Of a stretch of 64,000 nt of DNA, positions 1-10,839 are shown piece after piece (position 1 is the stretch's first letter; every line of letters begins with the position of its first letter). The position numbers and the translations under genes were made by a program. Source of the stretch: Pampus argenteus (taxonomy: Eukaryota > Chordata > Actinopteri > Scombriformes > Stromateidae); assembly GCA_036937835.1 (NCBI GenBank), contig CM072877.1, positions 6,214,501 through 6,278,500 on the forward strand, written 5' to 3'. The notes beneath the pieces are model-generated. The model had not been told where the DNA came from, made no database searches, and worked only from the letters and a program-made list of their open reading frames with translations.

Positions 1-102
1 TCCTTTTCAGCAGATGAAAGTGAACCCTGCATATACACAATTCTGCAGGACAGACATTCAAGTGAAGTAAAGATAAAACACATTTGTGGGTGTAGAGGTA
101 CT

Positions 103-108
103 TTAATT
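103..108 (-). terminator. anxa1: poly(A) signal of annexin A1
   Basis: An ATTAAA hexamer on the minus strand lies about 55 bases past the annexin stop codon. It is the only poly(A)-like hexamer I noticed in the short downstream stretch before the window edge, so the 3'UTR would be very short. Confidence 0.5.
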
Positions 109-160
109 TTTTTGTCAGTATTCGATAAGATGCAAGACACATTTATCACGTGACAGAATG

Positions 161-3100
161 TCAGTGCGGTCCACACAGTCCGATCAGGACTTGCTGATAA
201 TGTCCATCAGTTTCCTCCTGTGGAAAAAAAGAGGCAAATATGTGGTCAGTTGAAATAACCTGAAACTATAAATGTAGTTTGTTTCTTTACTTAATGACTA
301 AGTGAAAAACAGAACCATTCGGGAACTTTTTACCAGTATGTCCTCCTGTACTCTTCTGTTATACATGACCCTGTATTGCTCCACAATCTTCTTCAGGTCG
401 ACCTCAGAACGGCTCACCAGCACCCTGATCAGCGTCTCCTCACACGTGCCGTAGCCCTGTGAGGAAGGAGCAGAGCCTTAACAACCGCTACGGTAAGCAG
501 CGTATTCCAGAGACTTTCAATCAGCTGCTTTTAAGAACCACATGAAAATATATCCAAGAGCTTGTGTCACTGTGGAAGAATGGTAAAAATTACCCCCCAA
601 AATCCTTTAAGGTTTGAATTATGTAATTTTTTTGTGACAGTTGTAAGCTGTAAAAAAAATAGTTTAGGTGACACACACACACGGGGCGCACACATATACA
701 CTCATAGACATATGATGAGAAGGAGAGAGAGATTCATACACACCTTCATCGCCTGATTGAGTTTCTCAGCAAAGAAAGCCGGTGTGTTCCAGGCACATTT
801 TACTAGATATCAAAGAGAAAGAAAAAAAAACACAATTACACAAACTGAGAATAAAATGCAGCATGCACTCTCTTCATTTGTGCTTTTTTTATTTATATAA
901 TGTTTTTAATTTGTGCATTTGAGTGGGGGTTTTTTTTGCAGCCCCTTGCAGCTCCAATTATCTCCTTGTTGGATAACGCATGTTGCATCGCAGATTCTAC
1001 ATGAAAATCATGTTATTTTTGCAACGTTAAACCCGTTTCGTTAAATACTTTTAGCCTGCAAGCAGCAGTTCTTAAACATGGCAACAGAGAAAGAAATGAT
1101 CACGTCTTCCGCACCAATGTCAACGAGGCAGTCTTCGATGTCTCCCTCCAGCTCCATTTCCAGGGCTTTAGGTAATGTGATGTCACTGACGGAGGCGTAG
1201 TTCTCAAACGCTATAAAAACAGACACACAGATAAACAGCAGCTTTTATCGTCTACTGTGTTCGTCAGACAGAAACCCACCCGACCGAAAGAGGATTTTTC
1301 TCAAGTGAAAACATGACTGCGGATACACTTGAGATTTCTTGGAATTCTTCTTCAAGAATTTTTGAGTAAACATTCAGTTAAACTAGAAAATCTTGCAGTT
1401 TAAAAAGGCAGCAATAAACAGACAAACATACTAAACCATAAACTGGAGCCTGATACGGTACAACTGGTTCTCTCTCTGTTTGTTCCCGTGTTGCTAGGTG
1501 TGTTCCACCTGTTACTTAGATGGGTGTGGTTCCACCTGTTTTTACAGGTGTGTGCGAAAGTTGTGACAAATCATCAAACAGCTAAAGCATTCACACAATT
1601 ACAATCACTCACTCTTAGTGAGCTGCGGGCCGCTGCGTGAGGTCAGGATGTCGATGAAGGCAGAAACGTTGGTTCCATCGGTGTTCTCACCCGACTCAAA
1701 CAGAGTCTGCAGGTACAGAACGGCGTCACTCCGTTAGCAGCTGATACTGTTCTCTTTCAGACTTTTAAATAGATTTGGTGTCAATGAACTGATCTACTGA
1801 CAGGTATTATCTATGTATCCAAAGCCTGATATATATACCATCTTCTGTGCCATAGAGCTCCATTTTTGCCCAAACACTGTATAATGTGTATTAATCCGCA
1901 ACTGAAAATAGTCCCCAACAAATGCACTTTTTGCTCCAGTTTGAGTAAAGGTTGCTAAACACCACAGTGTCCAGCTGTTTCAGGAAAATAATGAGGTTTT
2001 TTTTTTTGTTTTTTTTTAAATGAAACTATATATTTGTGACCAGTTTTTTAAAAATATGTGCATCTTCAGTAGAAACCAATGGGCTTAAGTGTCACATGCA
2101 GGATAAAGAAGTCAGGAAGCATTTTCGATTTAGTATTTTCTTTGGAATTGTTGACAGTAAAAATAAATAAAAATAGAGTAATGCCATCGTTTAAAAGTAG
2201 ATTTTCATTATTTTACCTCTGAATCCTTTTGGGCCAGAGCCATGTCGACCTCTGTGCTCTCATCTTTATTTGCTTTCAACATGGCCAGAAGGGCTTCGGT
2301 GAAGTCACCGCTGGTATCATCTTTAATATCGTTCTCCAGCTCTTCTTCATACTCTGGGGGGGAGAACGAGCAGTTCAACACAAAGATAATAGACTTAGTA
2401 ATATTATAAACGACAAAGTATGACCCACAGTGGTTATAGTCATTGTTTAGAGCTTTACAATACTCTTGACAGGGTGATTACAGTGTCACATTACAGCAAC
2501 GGTCTAGGAATTCAGTCTCGTTCCACAGCTGCGTGCACTGGAGACAATGACGAGTGTCATCTAAATATCCAAGACGTTAGATAAAATGTGGAAAACCTCA
2601 GCGTGTCGACAGAAAAATAACAGATTAACTGTTAAATCGGGACAGACCTTCTTTGAAGACCCTCTTGATCTCACAAATCTCTTGGTTTGATCTTGTCGCC
2701 AGAATCTCCACCAGGATATCTTCATCTGTGCCCAGTCCCTGTTGGAACAGAGACAAAATGTAAAACAGTGATTCAAGGGTAGTCTTTATAAAAAGGCCCT
2801 TTAAAAAACGGAAATATTTATTATTACAAAAATGTCCACAAAAAGCTATATATAAATGGAGCCAGTGTATTTTTTGATAACGTATGTAGCAAAATAATCT
2901 ATATCTTATTTTGACAGGCTTAAAACGGTTTACATGGCGTTTTACTTTAGAAAGGTCAGAGCTATACAGTATATACACTAAATACCTTATATAAATACAT
3001 AACTGCCTTTTCTCTAGTCACAGTATAATTCATGTTAAATACTGAATCAGTGTTCAAATTCATTTTTCTTCCACAAAAAGTAAAGTTGATTAATTTACTC

Positions 3101-5085
3101 TTACTATTTAGGTTATTTGGCTCCAAGTCTCAAAAGGACCTTCAGGGAAAAGGATACACAGACAATACCACAATATAGACTTATCCTTTATATGCAAATA
3201 TACAGTCTTTTCCTTTAGTGAGATGCAGGCTTGTCAGTGGAAGGTAGCTGCTCCAATCTCCCCAATGGAAAGATAAATCTTGCAGAAAAAAAAAATGCTC
3301 TTGAACCCTTAAGACGGGCAATTAACTATTAACTGCCGCGGTGCAGCTGCTCATTCACCATGTCAGTGCAAACGTTTCGTTTATACATTTTGTGCCGACA
3401 GTGTGTGGAGATTATTCCTACTTGGTCTCATTCTGTCAAGCAGCCATGCAGTAGATTTACAGTTTTGCTCCTGAAAAAGTTTGTTCTTGAATAAAGATAC
3501 ATACAAAGGACAAACCAGTGACATGGAGAATGACGGACGGTGACATCTGGAAATAATTTCCTCGAATATTTCGGATATAAACCAGCGGTATTTACCTTTG
3601 TGGCTTTCCTGAGCTGGAAGGCATCAAACTGAGCAGGTGTCATAAGCAGAGCCAGAGTAACATCCTCTAAATCTGACCTGAGAGCTCCCTTCAGATCTTC
3701 ATCCAGCTTCTGCAACAGACAAGAAACAGCAGTGATACTGTTTATTATAACATGAGATATCAAACAGGGCTTAGACTGCATAAACACTGTCTATTTAAAG
3801 TTAACAGCTAACATTTGCATCAATGTCTACCGTGATACTACAGGTCATACCGGACCAGCAGCACTCCTGAGTGTATCGAAGGTTTTTTTTTGTTTTTTTT
3901 AATCTTCTTTCAAAACAGTGTCATGTTCTTACTTGTAGAATAATTTAGAGGAAACTTGTAAATAACTTGTACACATTAAATCCAGTGAGTTACTGTGAGA
4001 AATGCAACGGATCAGGATTGAATGACCTTAAAAAACTCAAAACTCTCAAAGCTCACAACATTTAGTAAAATCAGAGTCAAAAGGGAGGACATTCATGTTT
4101 CCGGGGTTTAACTCTTGTTTTGCATGCGTTTCGGCCTGCCGTTGATTTATTAGAATTTGACCATTTTTCTGAGAAATTAATTCCTCACCTTTCCAGTGGA
4201 TGCCTCATAAACTACTTTGATCTTCTGTCTCTGCTCGTTGTTTCTCCTGACCAGGACTGAAATGATCACGTCCTCGTCCACTCCTGCGAGGGACAAGTTG
4301 TATGTGATTACATGAGTACTAGAGCACAGCCTGTAAGTCAGAAAGCCAAAAAAACCAAAATAGATTAAAGGGTAAATCCACAGATTTTACTCTAGTCTGT
4401 TTACAGGTGTTGGGTAGTACTAATTTGCTCATTTCCTTGTAGCTACAGGTGATTATAGGGTTAGGTTACTGTCACAGGAATGAACGGCGCCCTGCTTCCA
4501 ACACTGTATCCACTCCCTTTTATACATCCAGGCCTCTGAAGCATGCCAGTAGCTTGAAGCTACATCAGCTGCTGCTAGTATAAACACACGCAAATCTGTG
4601 CAGTGGACCGACATGAGGAGACACACAGAATAAGAAAGACGTCTCCGGTTCTGCAATTCTGATCCTTTTTCAGCATCAGTCTTATGGGAAGCACAATGCT
4701 ACATCAGTAAACTTTAATTGCAAAATGGCTTGGTTATGGTTATGGTATGAACTTTTTCCAAGATAACCAGAGAGCACACACACCTTTACTTTCAATGGCG
4801 CTCTGAAGAACTGAAGCATCACTGCTGGCGTTGAAGTTCGGGTACGGTGTGACTGTTCCATAATACTTAGGTTTCGGCTTACCCTTCACCTGGAAGAACA
4901 GGCAGAAATACAGGTGTGTATTACAAAACAAACCAACCAGGAATAACAAGCTGCAACATCATCTCCTCGTGACTGTTTGCTCCTACAAGGGATCTGATAC
5001 TCACTTTGACACTGTCATCATCATCATCATGATCAGTGCCTCTGTTATGGATAATATCGTTGAAGAATTTCTTGAAGAGGGACAT
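161..5085 (-). CDS. anxa1: annexin A1
   Basis: Calcium-dependent phospholipid-binding protein of 350 residues (human ANXA1 has 346), with roles in membrane organisation and inflammation control. Eleven coding exons, 5' to 3': 5085-5005, 4889-4784, 4283-4189, 3709-3596, 2738-2648, 2353-2217, 1706-1613, 1210-1115, 802-744, 456-334, 217-161; all phases match. Seen: N-terminal helix MSLFKKFFNDII, then an Asp run; the family VTPYPNFNASSD linker; four annexin repeats, with KGLGTDEDILVEIL in repeat 2, NTDGTNVSAFIDIL in repeat 3 and KGYGTCEETLIRVLVSRSE in repeat 4; and a C-terminal LCGPH end aligned with the human LCGGN end. Repeat 1 has KGVDED instead of GxGT, as in mammalian A1. The N-terminal tail differs strongly from the human Ac2-26 region. 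Teleosts carry several anxa1 copies; which one this is cannot be told here. Confidence 0.93.
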
Positions 5086-5125
5086 CTTTATTTGGCTTGG
5101 AGAGTTAAAACCAAAAAAAACTATC

Positions 5126-5213
5126 GCTGAAGAGTGAAGAAGATAAAGAGAAATAAAGAATTTAAGATGATTTAGATATAATTCTTCATATTTAAATGTT
5201 TGAAAAGCTCACC
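5126..5213 (-). other. anxa1: 5'UTR intron of annexin A1
   Basis: A donor (CAG/GTGAGC) whose last exon base is 5213 and an acceptor (TTCAG/C) whose first exon base is 5126 flank an intron of about 86 bases between a short non-coding first exon and the exon with the start codon. Introns at this place are normal for annexins. The coordinates include the flanking exon bases. Confidence 0.6.
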
Positions 5214-5272
5214 TGTGCTTACTGGAGACACTCCGCCTACACCCGTCTGTGAGTGTGTGATGTTAGTCTCAG

Positions 5273-5280
5273 TATTTATA
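5273..5280 (-). promoter_or_regulatory. anxa1: TATA box of annexin A1
   Basis: TATAAATA on the minus strand about 60 bases upstream of the first-intron donor. This predicts transcription starting near 5245-5250 and a first exon of about 35 non-coding bases. Confidence 0.65.
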
Positions 5281-5289
5281 CATCACTCT

Positions 5290-6069
5290 GCAGCGGCTCC
5301 ACCCATTGGATGACTGTACAGATGATTTATTTTCACCTGTCTGCCACCCCTCACAGACAACATACCTGCAAGATGACAGTCAAGAGGTTCGAGCACCTCT
5401 GACCGGTTTGGTGACTCCTCTGCTCCGGTGAACTTATTGCTGACCTGAGTATAACGAGTATAACGCCGTTTGTTTTGTGCAGTTACATGACTGAACCTGA
5501 CGGGCCACATTTTTCTCCTGAGCTGTTACTGTTAAAGTCGCAGAGGCGCATAAAAAGGAATCCAACAAAAAGCAGAAATGTGTCTAAGTGTTCGTCTGGT
5601 TTTTAGATGAAATAATGGGAGGAAGAAAATAAGAATGAATTGATATTGTCACAATTCCTGCCACAGTCCTGTTTATTTAGGTTCCTTCAACCCCACACAC
5701 TGATTCCACCAGACAGGACTTTCTTGCCTTGCCTGCTGCCACTCCCAAATTATCTTCACCTGCTGTTCATTAACTCATCAGCCCCCTGTAGCTTATATAC
5801 TGGCTCTGTGCCGTCTACTCCCTGTCAGACTGCCAGCTCGTTGTGTATTTGCGGTCCATCTACCTGTACCAGTTATCGATCCATGTGGTTTAAACCTTCC
5901 ACCTGTTTATGACCGGCCTTCTCGTTGCGCCCCTTTTCCTCAACCTCTTCTGACTTGGTGTCTGCATTTGGGTCCTCCTCTTGTTTCACCTGCTACCTGC
6001 TTGTACTCAAACCTGTATCGGGATATAAACTGAACTGCTAGAAAATATGTTATTAAAAGATTTTTAAGC
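5290..6069. other. intergenic, anxa1 promoter side to tmc2 3' end
   Basis: Upstream flank of annexin A1 and downstream flank of the TMC gene. I see no exon, RNA gene or repeat in it that I can support. The open frame at 5640-5912 on the plus strand has no recognisable family. Confidence 0.5.
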
Positions 6070-6075
6070 TTTATT
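6070..6075 (-). terminator. tmc2: poly(A) signal of tmc2-like gene
   Basis: AATAAA on the minus strand, 594 bases past the stop codon. It gives a 3'UTR of about 0.6 kb. Confidence 0.5.
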
Positions 6076-6668
6076 GCAACGTCGGAATCATGCCATAATT
6101 ACAAAGTCGGTGTAAATGTAAGAAAAAAAACAAAACAAAAAGGCCAGAGGTACAGATGTGTTGAAAATGAATAACTGAGACATCAGACATGACCACACGC
6201 TGTAATTTCCTACAATACAGGAACAGATTTAGTGGTAGATGGAAAGGATTGTATCATCATATTGTAATAGCATGAAAATATGCCTGATTTCCATTATAAA
6301 CCATACTGACATTAAGGATATCCAAATTTCCCCCTTTCAGTGTGTCTGGACACCAATCGTGTTTCCTGGTCAGTGATTTCAAATTTCAATGAGAAAACTG
6401 TTCATCACTTTCACTTTTCTATGTCAGTGATTCATCCCACATATTCCACATTTTCCATAGTTTATGGAGTTAGAATTTTCCAAAATAACCTCCGGCAAAC
6501 TTTGAGTTGTTGTTGTTGTTGATGTCAGTAAGTAAATATGAAGGTCTGTGACTGAAATACCACGATCACAACACCTTATTTTTAGGGCCTGTTTGTGTCT
6601 CCAGTTGTGGAGTGACCAGAAATTGTCGGAGGGATGAACACAGCCTGCAGGGATGTGATTTTCTCACA

Positions 6669-8200
6669 TTATCTGGGAGGAGGCCCTCTCCCACGGCCTC
6701 GACCCCGTCCCGCACCAGGACCTGGACCCGGTCCGGGTCCTCTCGGCCCAGGCGGCCGGCTCACTGGCCCTCGAGCGTTGGGGTTGGGTGATGCCAGAGT
6801 TACATCTTTCTGCAGGTTAACGCCTTTACCGGCTGTTCCAGGTTTCATCTTAGTTGTCTTTGATTCCGGCTCTGGTGTTTTTTCTGTTTAGAGAAACAAA
6901 ATGATTCATAACCTCACTACTTCTTCTCTGTTCTTGAAAACACAATATCAAATGTGAAAATCTATTTATTGTGGAGGACTCAGCTAGAATAAAGTTATCA
7001 ACCTTTCAATATTTAGTTACATATGACTTCATTTATCTGTCGACTGTGCAGGAGTTTACTGACCGGGCTCTGGCGGAGGAGCAGGGGGTATGAGGGAGCG
7101 GTTCGGCAGCAGGTCTTCCAGGTCTTTCATGACCTGGTTGGTGCTGTCCGTGTTGTTCCTCCGGTTCTTCTCTTCATCCCGAGCCTGGGCAGAGAGAGAC
7201 GGAGGAGGACAGCAGAGTTTTATATAACAAGGGACAGAGGGGGCGTAATACAAATTTATGTCAAAGAAATGCTGTACAAAGGTTGGGAACCACTAGTGTG
7301 CATTACTGCTATCTGAATTTACCATCTGCATCTTCTTTTTTAGTTCCATGTTGGAGTTTTGGTAGGCCTCGGACACTGAGTTCAGATAGTAGATGGCCAG
7401 CCTGTAGACAGAGAGATGACAACATTTGTTGTGTTTCAGTGAGTGCAAAAACAACATAAAGGGACACATACTACAAATAACAACACATTTGTCGAGAAAT
7501 GTGTAAATATGAATGTGCAAAAAAGGATTTATTCAAATTAAATTCCGAGGGAAACGTTTGTGAGATCTAGTGTGTCTCCTCTACACTCACACCATGAGCA
7601 GAACAGCTGGTATGATGAGGCCCGGGTTGGCTGCGTAGCTGAAGAGTGTCCCCATGAAGGCCGGCAGGTCCATGTCGATCGTCTCCATGATCACATCAAA
7701 CATCTTTGGTTTCCCGCTGCAAACATCAGCGGTGTCAATATGTCACATGTTGATTTTGATTCTACTCATCTAACTTTTTTTTTTTCTTTTTTTTTCTTTG
7801 TTACCTGAAGGGTCCGCAGTCAAACGAGGGTGGCAGGGTCATGATGGTGTAGACGACAGGTAACAGGCTGAGGAAGAGGATGAGGAGAAGGAGACCCATG
7901 TAGAAGTTGTTGGACTTGGAGGCTTTGAACACTCTCTCATGGGGAACGTTGGTGGCCATCACCGCCCAACACTGATAGTACATGGAGCTGAGGAGGCGGA
8001 GCACGTTGATGCCGACCAGTCCTGGAGCATAAAACGCCCCCATCCTGAAACACACCAGAACATGCATCATGTAATGAGACAGGATGCTGTGTAACATATC
8101 ATTACATATGAAAGCCTTCAGTTTTTAAAGCTGCTTAATAGATCAAATTATAAACTAAAGTGTGTTAGGCTACGTCCCGTAGAGGTCAATTAAAAAAAAC

Positions 8201-8259
<59 letters not shown>

Positions 8260-9040
8260 GGCTGATTGTGTGCAGCATATATAAATAACGTTCATACCAG
8301 ATCATCCCTTGATTGAAGACCAATCCCAGAACGTTACCACTGATGTCAAACTCTCCATATGACGGCTAAAAGTGAACAGAGAGATGATGATTACTTATTA
8401 TTTACTGAAATCAATTAATTAATTTGATGAGGGAACAAGTTCTGCACTCTTCACTGTCTTCTGAACTATGGGTATTAACATTTGAAGTAAACAGTGTTAT
8501 TTAACACTGCAGCCGAGCCGTCAGACTTACAAATCCAGCCTCCAGGTCCCAGCACCAGCAGTAGTTGAGGAAGCGGACGATGACAGCCCTGGCAAAGTCA
8601 CCAATCAGGATCGTCAGGTAGGACACCTGGATGTCCGACACTGTCAGCTTCACAAACTCCTGGAATACGGACAGCACAGAGAAGAACTAGAGTCAAGTTA
8701 ACCAGCATGGATGTTACCTAAAATGAATGAAGTAGCTGAAGGACACCGTATCATTTTCCAATAGAGAAGTCATTACTATGCCGACGGCAGTCTCCCAGCA
8801 GGGTCCTCTGATGACATCAGCAGGGTTCATGGGGGGCGGTGTAGCCTCGGTGTCGTTGACCAGGCGCGTGAAGTTGGCGTAGTACTCCTTCATGGCCCAG
8901 ATGGAAGCGTTCTTAATGGACTGCTCTTCTTCCAGCTATGAGGCGCAGATAAGTTGATGAATCATCAGTGAAATTCATTCCCATCCATCCATTTGGACCA
9001 AACAACAACACAGCCATCCTTAAATATCTTGTTACTGGAA

Positions 9041-9083
<43 letters not shown>

Positions 9084-10806
9084 CTGTTATACCTTGGTGT
9101 TGACCTCATCAAACAGGGCGAACAGAAATGTGTAGAGGTTTCCCAGGAAGAGAGCAAATATGCGTCCCAGCTGCCACTTGAGGGCAATTCGAGGATGGTA
9201 GTCCTCCAGCTCAGCGATGGTCTCAAACAGAGGAGGACACACCAGGCCCAGCAGGGACATGATGATCTCCAACTAGACCAAACAGGACAGAATCACTACT
9301 GTCATCCTCACATACACACTTTTATTTATCTGTGTCTTTTTTATCTTTAGAGTATTTTCTCTCTGTTATATTAGTAATACAGATCCTTTCTTCATCTGAC
9401 CGTCATTACCTCATTCTTCTCGTACCAGCTGAGGTCATCCCTGTTGGCAAACTCCTGAGACCTCTTCACCACGAAGTAGATGAGGTATCCGCTGCCGCCG
9501 AGGCTGCAGATGATCAGGACGTTGGCCAGGACTCTGAGGAACCTCCGCAGGTGAATGTTCTCATCCTTCTGGTTCTCCTGCTCGTCTACAATGGACTCCT
9601 GTTCTTGTCAAAAAAAAATTTAAAGGATTGAGAATAAAAGTATAACTAAAATATAAATCTAAATGAGCTGACTGGACAAACGGTTCATCTGACAGTCTGC
9701 GTGGTTGCCATGGTTACCTTGAAGCTGGTGGTGATGGAGGCGTACTTGTTGTCTGCAGTCTCTGAGTTGCCTATGAGGTAATCCCAGCTAGTGAACATCT
9801 TCCAGGCGAAGGTGAACTCTCCTTCCTCTCCGTCTCCACCGCCAACATCGGCGTTCTTGGCCATTCTGACGAAAAAAAACAATGCTGACATTGCTCGGCT
9901 TGATTTAAGTTGTTTGACAGTAAACATCCAAAAGGCAAAATGTACATGCTGGTATACAGCAGACTCACGTGCGGATCACGACCATCAGGCTGTAGCCGAA
10001 GGTGCCGATCCCGACCATGAGGTAGGACAGAGGCAGCCTGAACTTCAGCAAGCCAATGGTCCTCTGGTTGTTGTAATATCCATAGAACAGGACTGAATAT
10101 TTGCAGTATCCCTGAGTAAAGAAGAGATGCTGCTTAAATGTTTTCTATTCCTCCTTTTCAACAGCAACAGTGAGAATAAATGAAAACTGGACTAGTCTTT
10201 ACTTTGATTTTTATTGTGTGTTACTATTATATATGCTTTGTTAGTAACCTATAAATTATATACACACAAATAAAAAAAAATACTTAAAAAATATTATCTT
10301 TATAATAAATGAGATTTACATTGAAGTCCATGAGGACAGAATAGTCCTGAGCGGTGTCCTGCTCTGCTCGAGGTACAGTCTTCCTGGGAATGGAGCCATA
10401 GGGAAGGCCCATCAGAACCTGCAAAACAAAAGAAGAAATTAAAATTAAAATAAGAATAAGAATAAAATGTTACCAATTAATAATTACCAAGTTTAATTAT
10501 TATTATTAAGTGTGTTTCACCTCTGGGATTACCACCAGTCCAAAAGTGAATCCAAAAAGGACGAGGTTCATGCCGTACATCCAGCGCAGGAAGATAAAGT
10601 AAGATGCTACAGATGACCCAAAATGACCTGAGGACATCGAGAATATTTAAAATTCAGCATGTGTCCACTAGAGGTCGATGTTCAGCTGGTAAACACAGCT
10701 GTTGCTTAAACAAAACTTACTTTCCACCTCTTTGATCTTCCTCTCCCAGGGGATACAAGCTGTTCTGAAATTCTCAAAATCCCTCTGGAACTTAATCCAT
10801 TTCTGA

Positions 10807-10839
<33 letters not shown>

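Noticed and set aside
184..222. An alternative annexin ending in frame at 184-186 (ending LMDIISKS)
   Set aside because: The frame needs a 2-base carry that the preceding exon does not give. The frame ending at 161 fits phase and matches the annexin A1 C-terminus (EETDGHY... LCGPH).
6634..6891. Plus-strand Pro/Gly-rich frame opposite the last tmc2 exon
   Set aside because: It is the antisense of the Gly-Pro-Arg coding exon, with no independent support.
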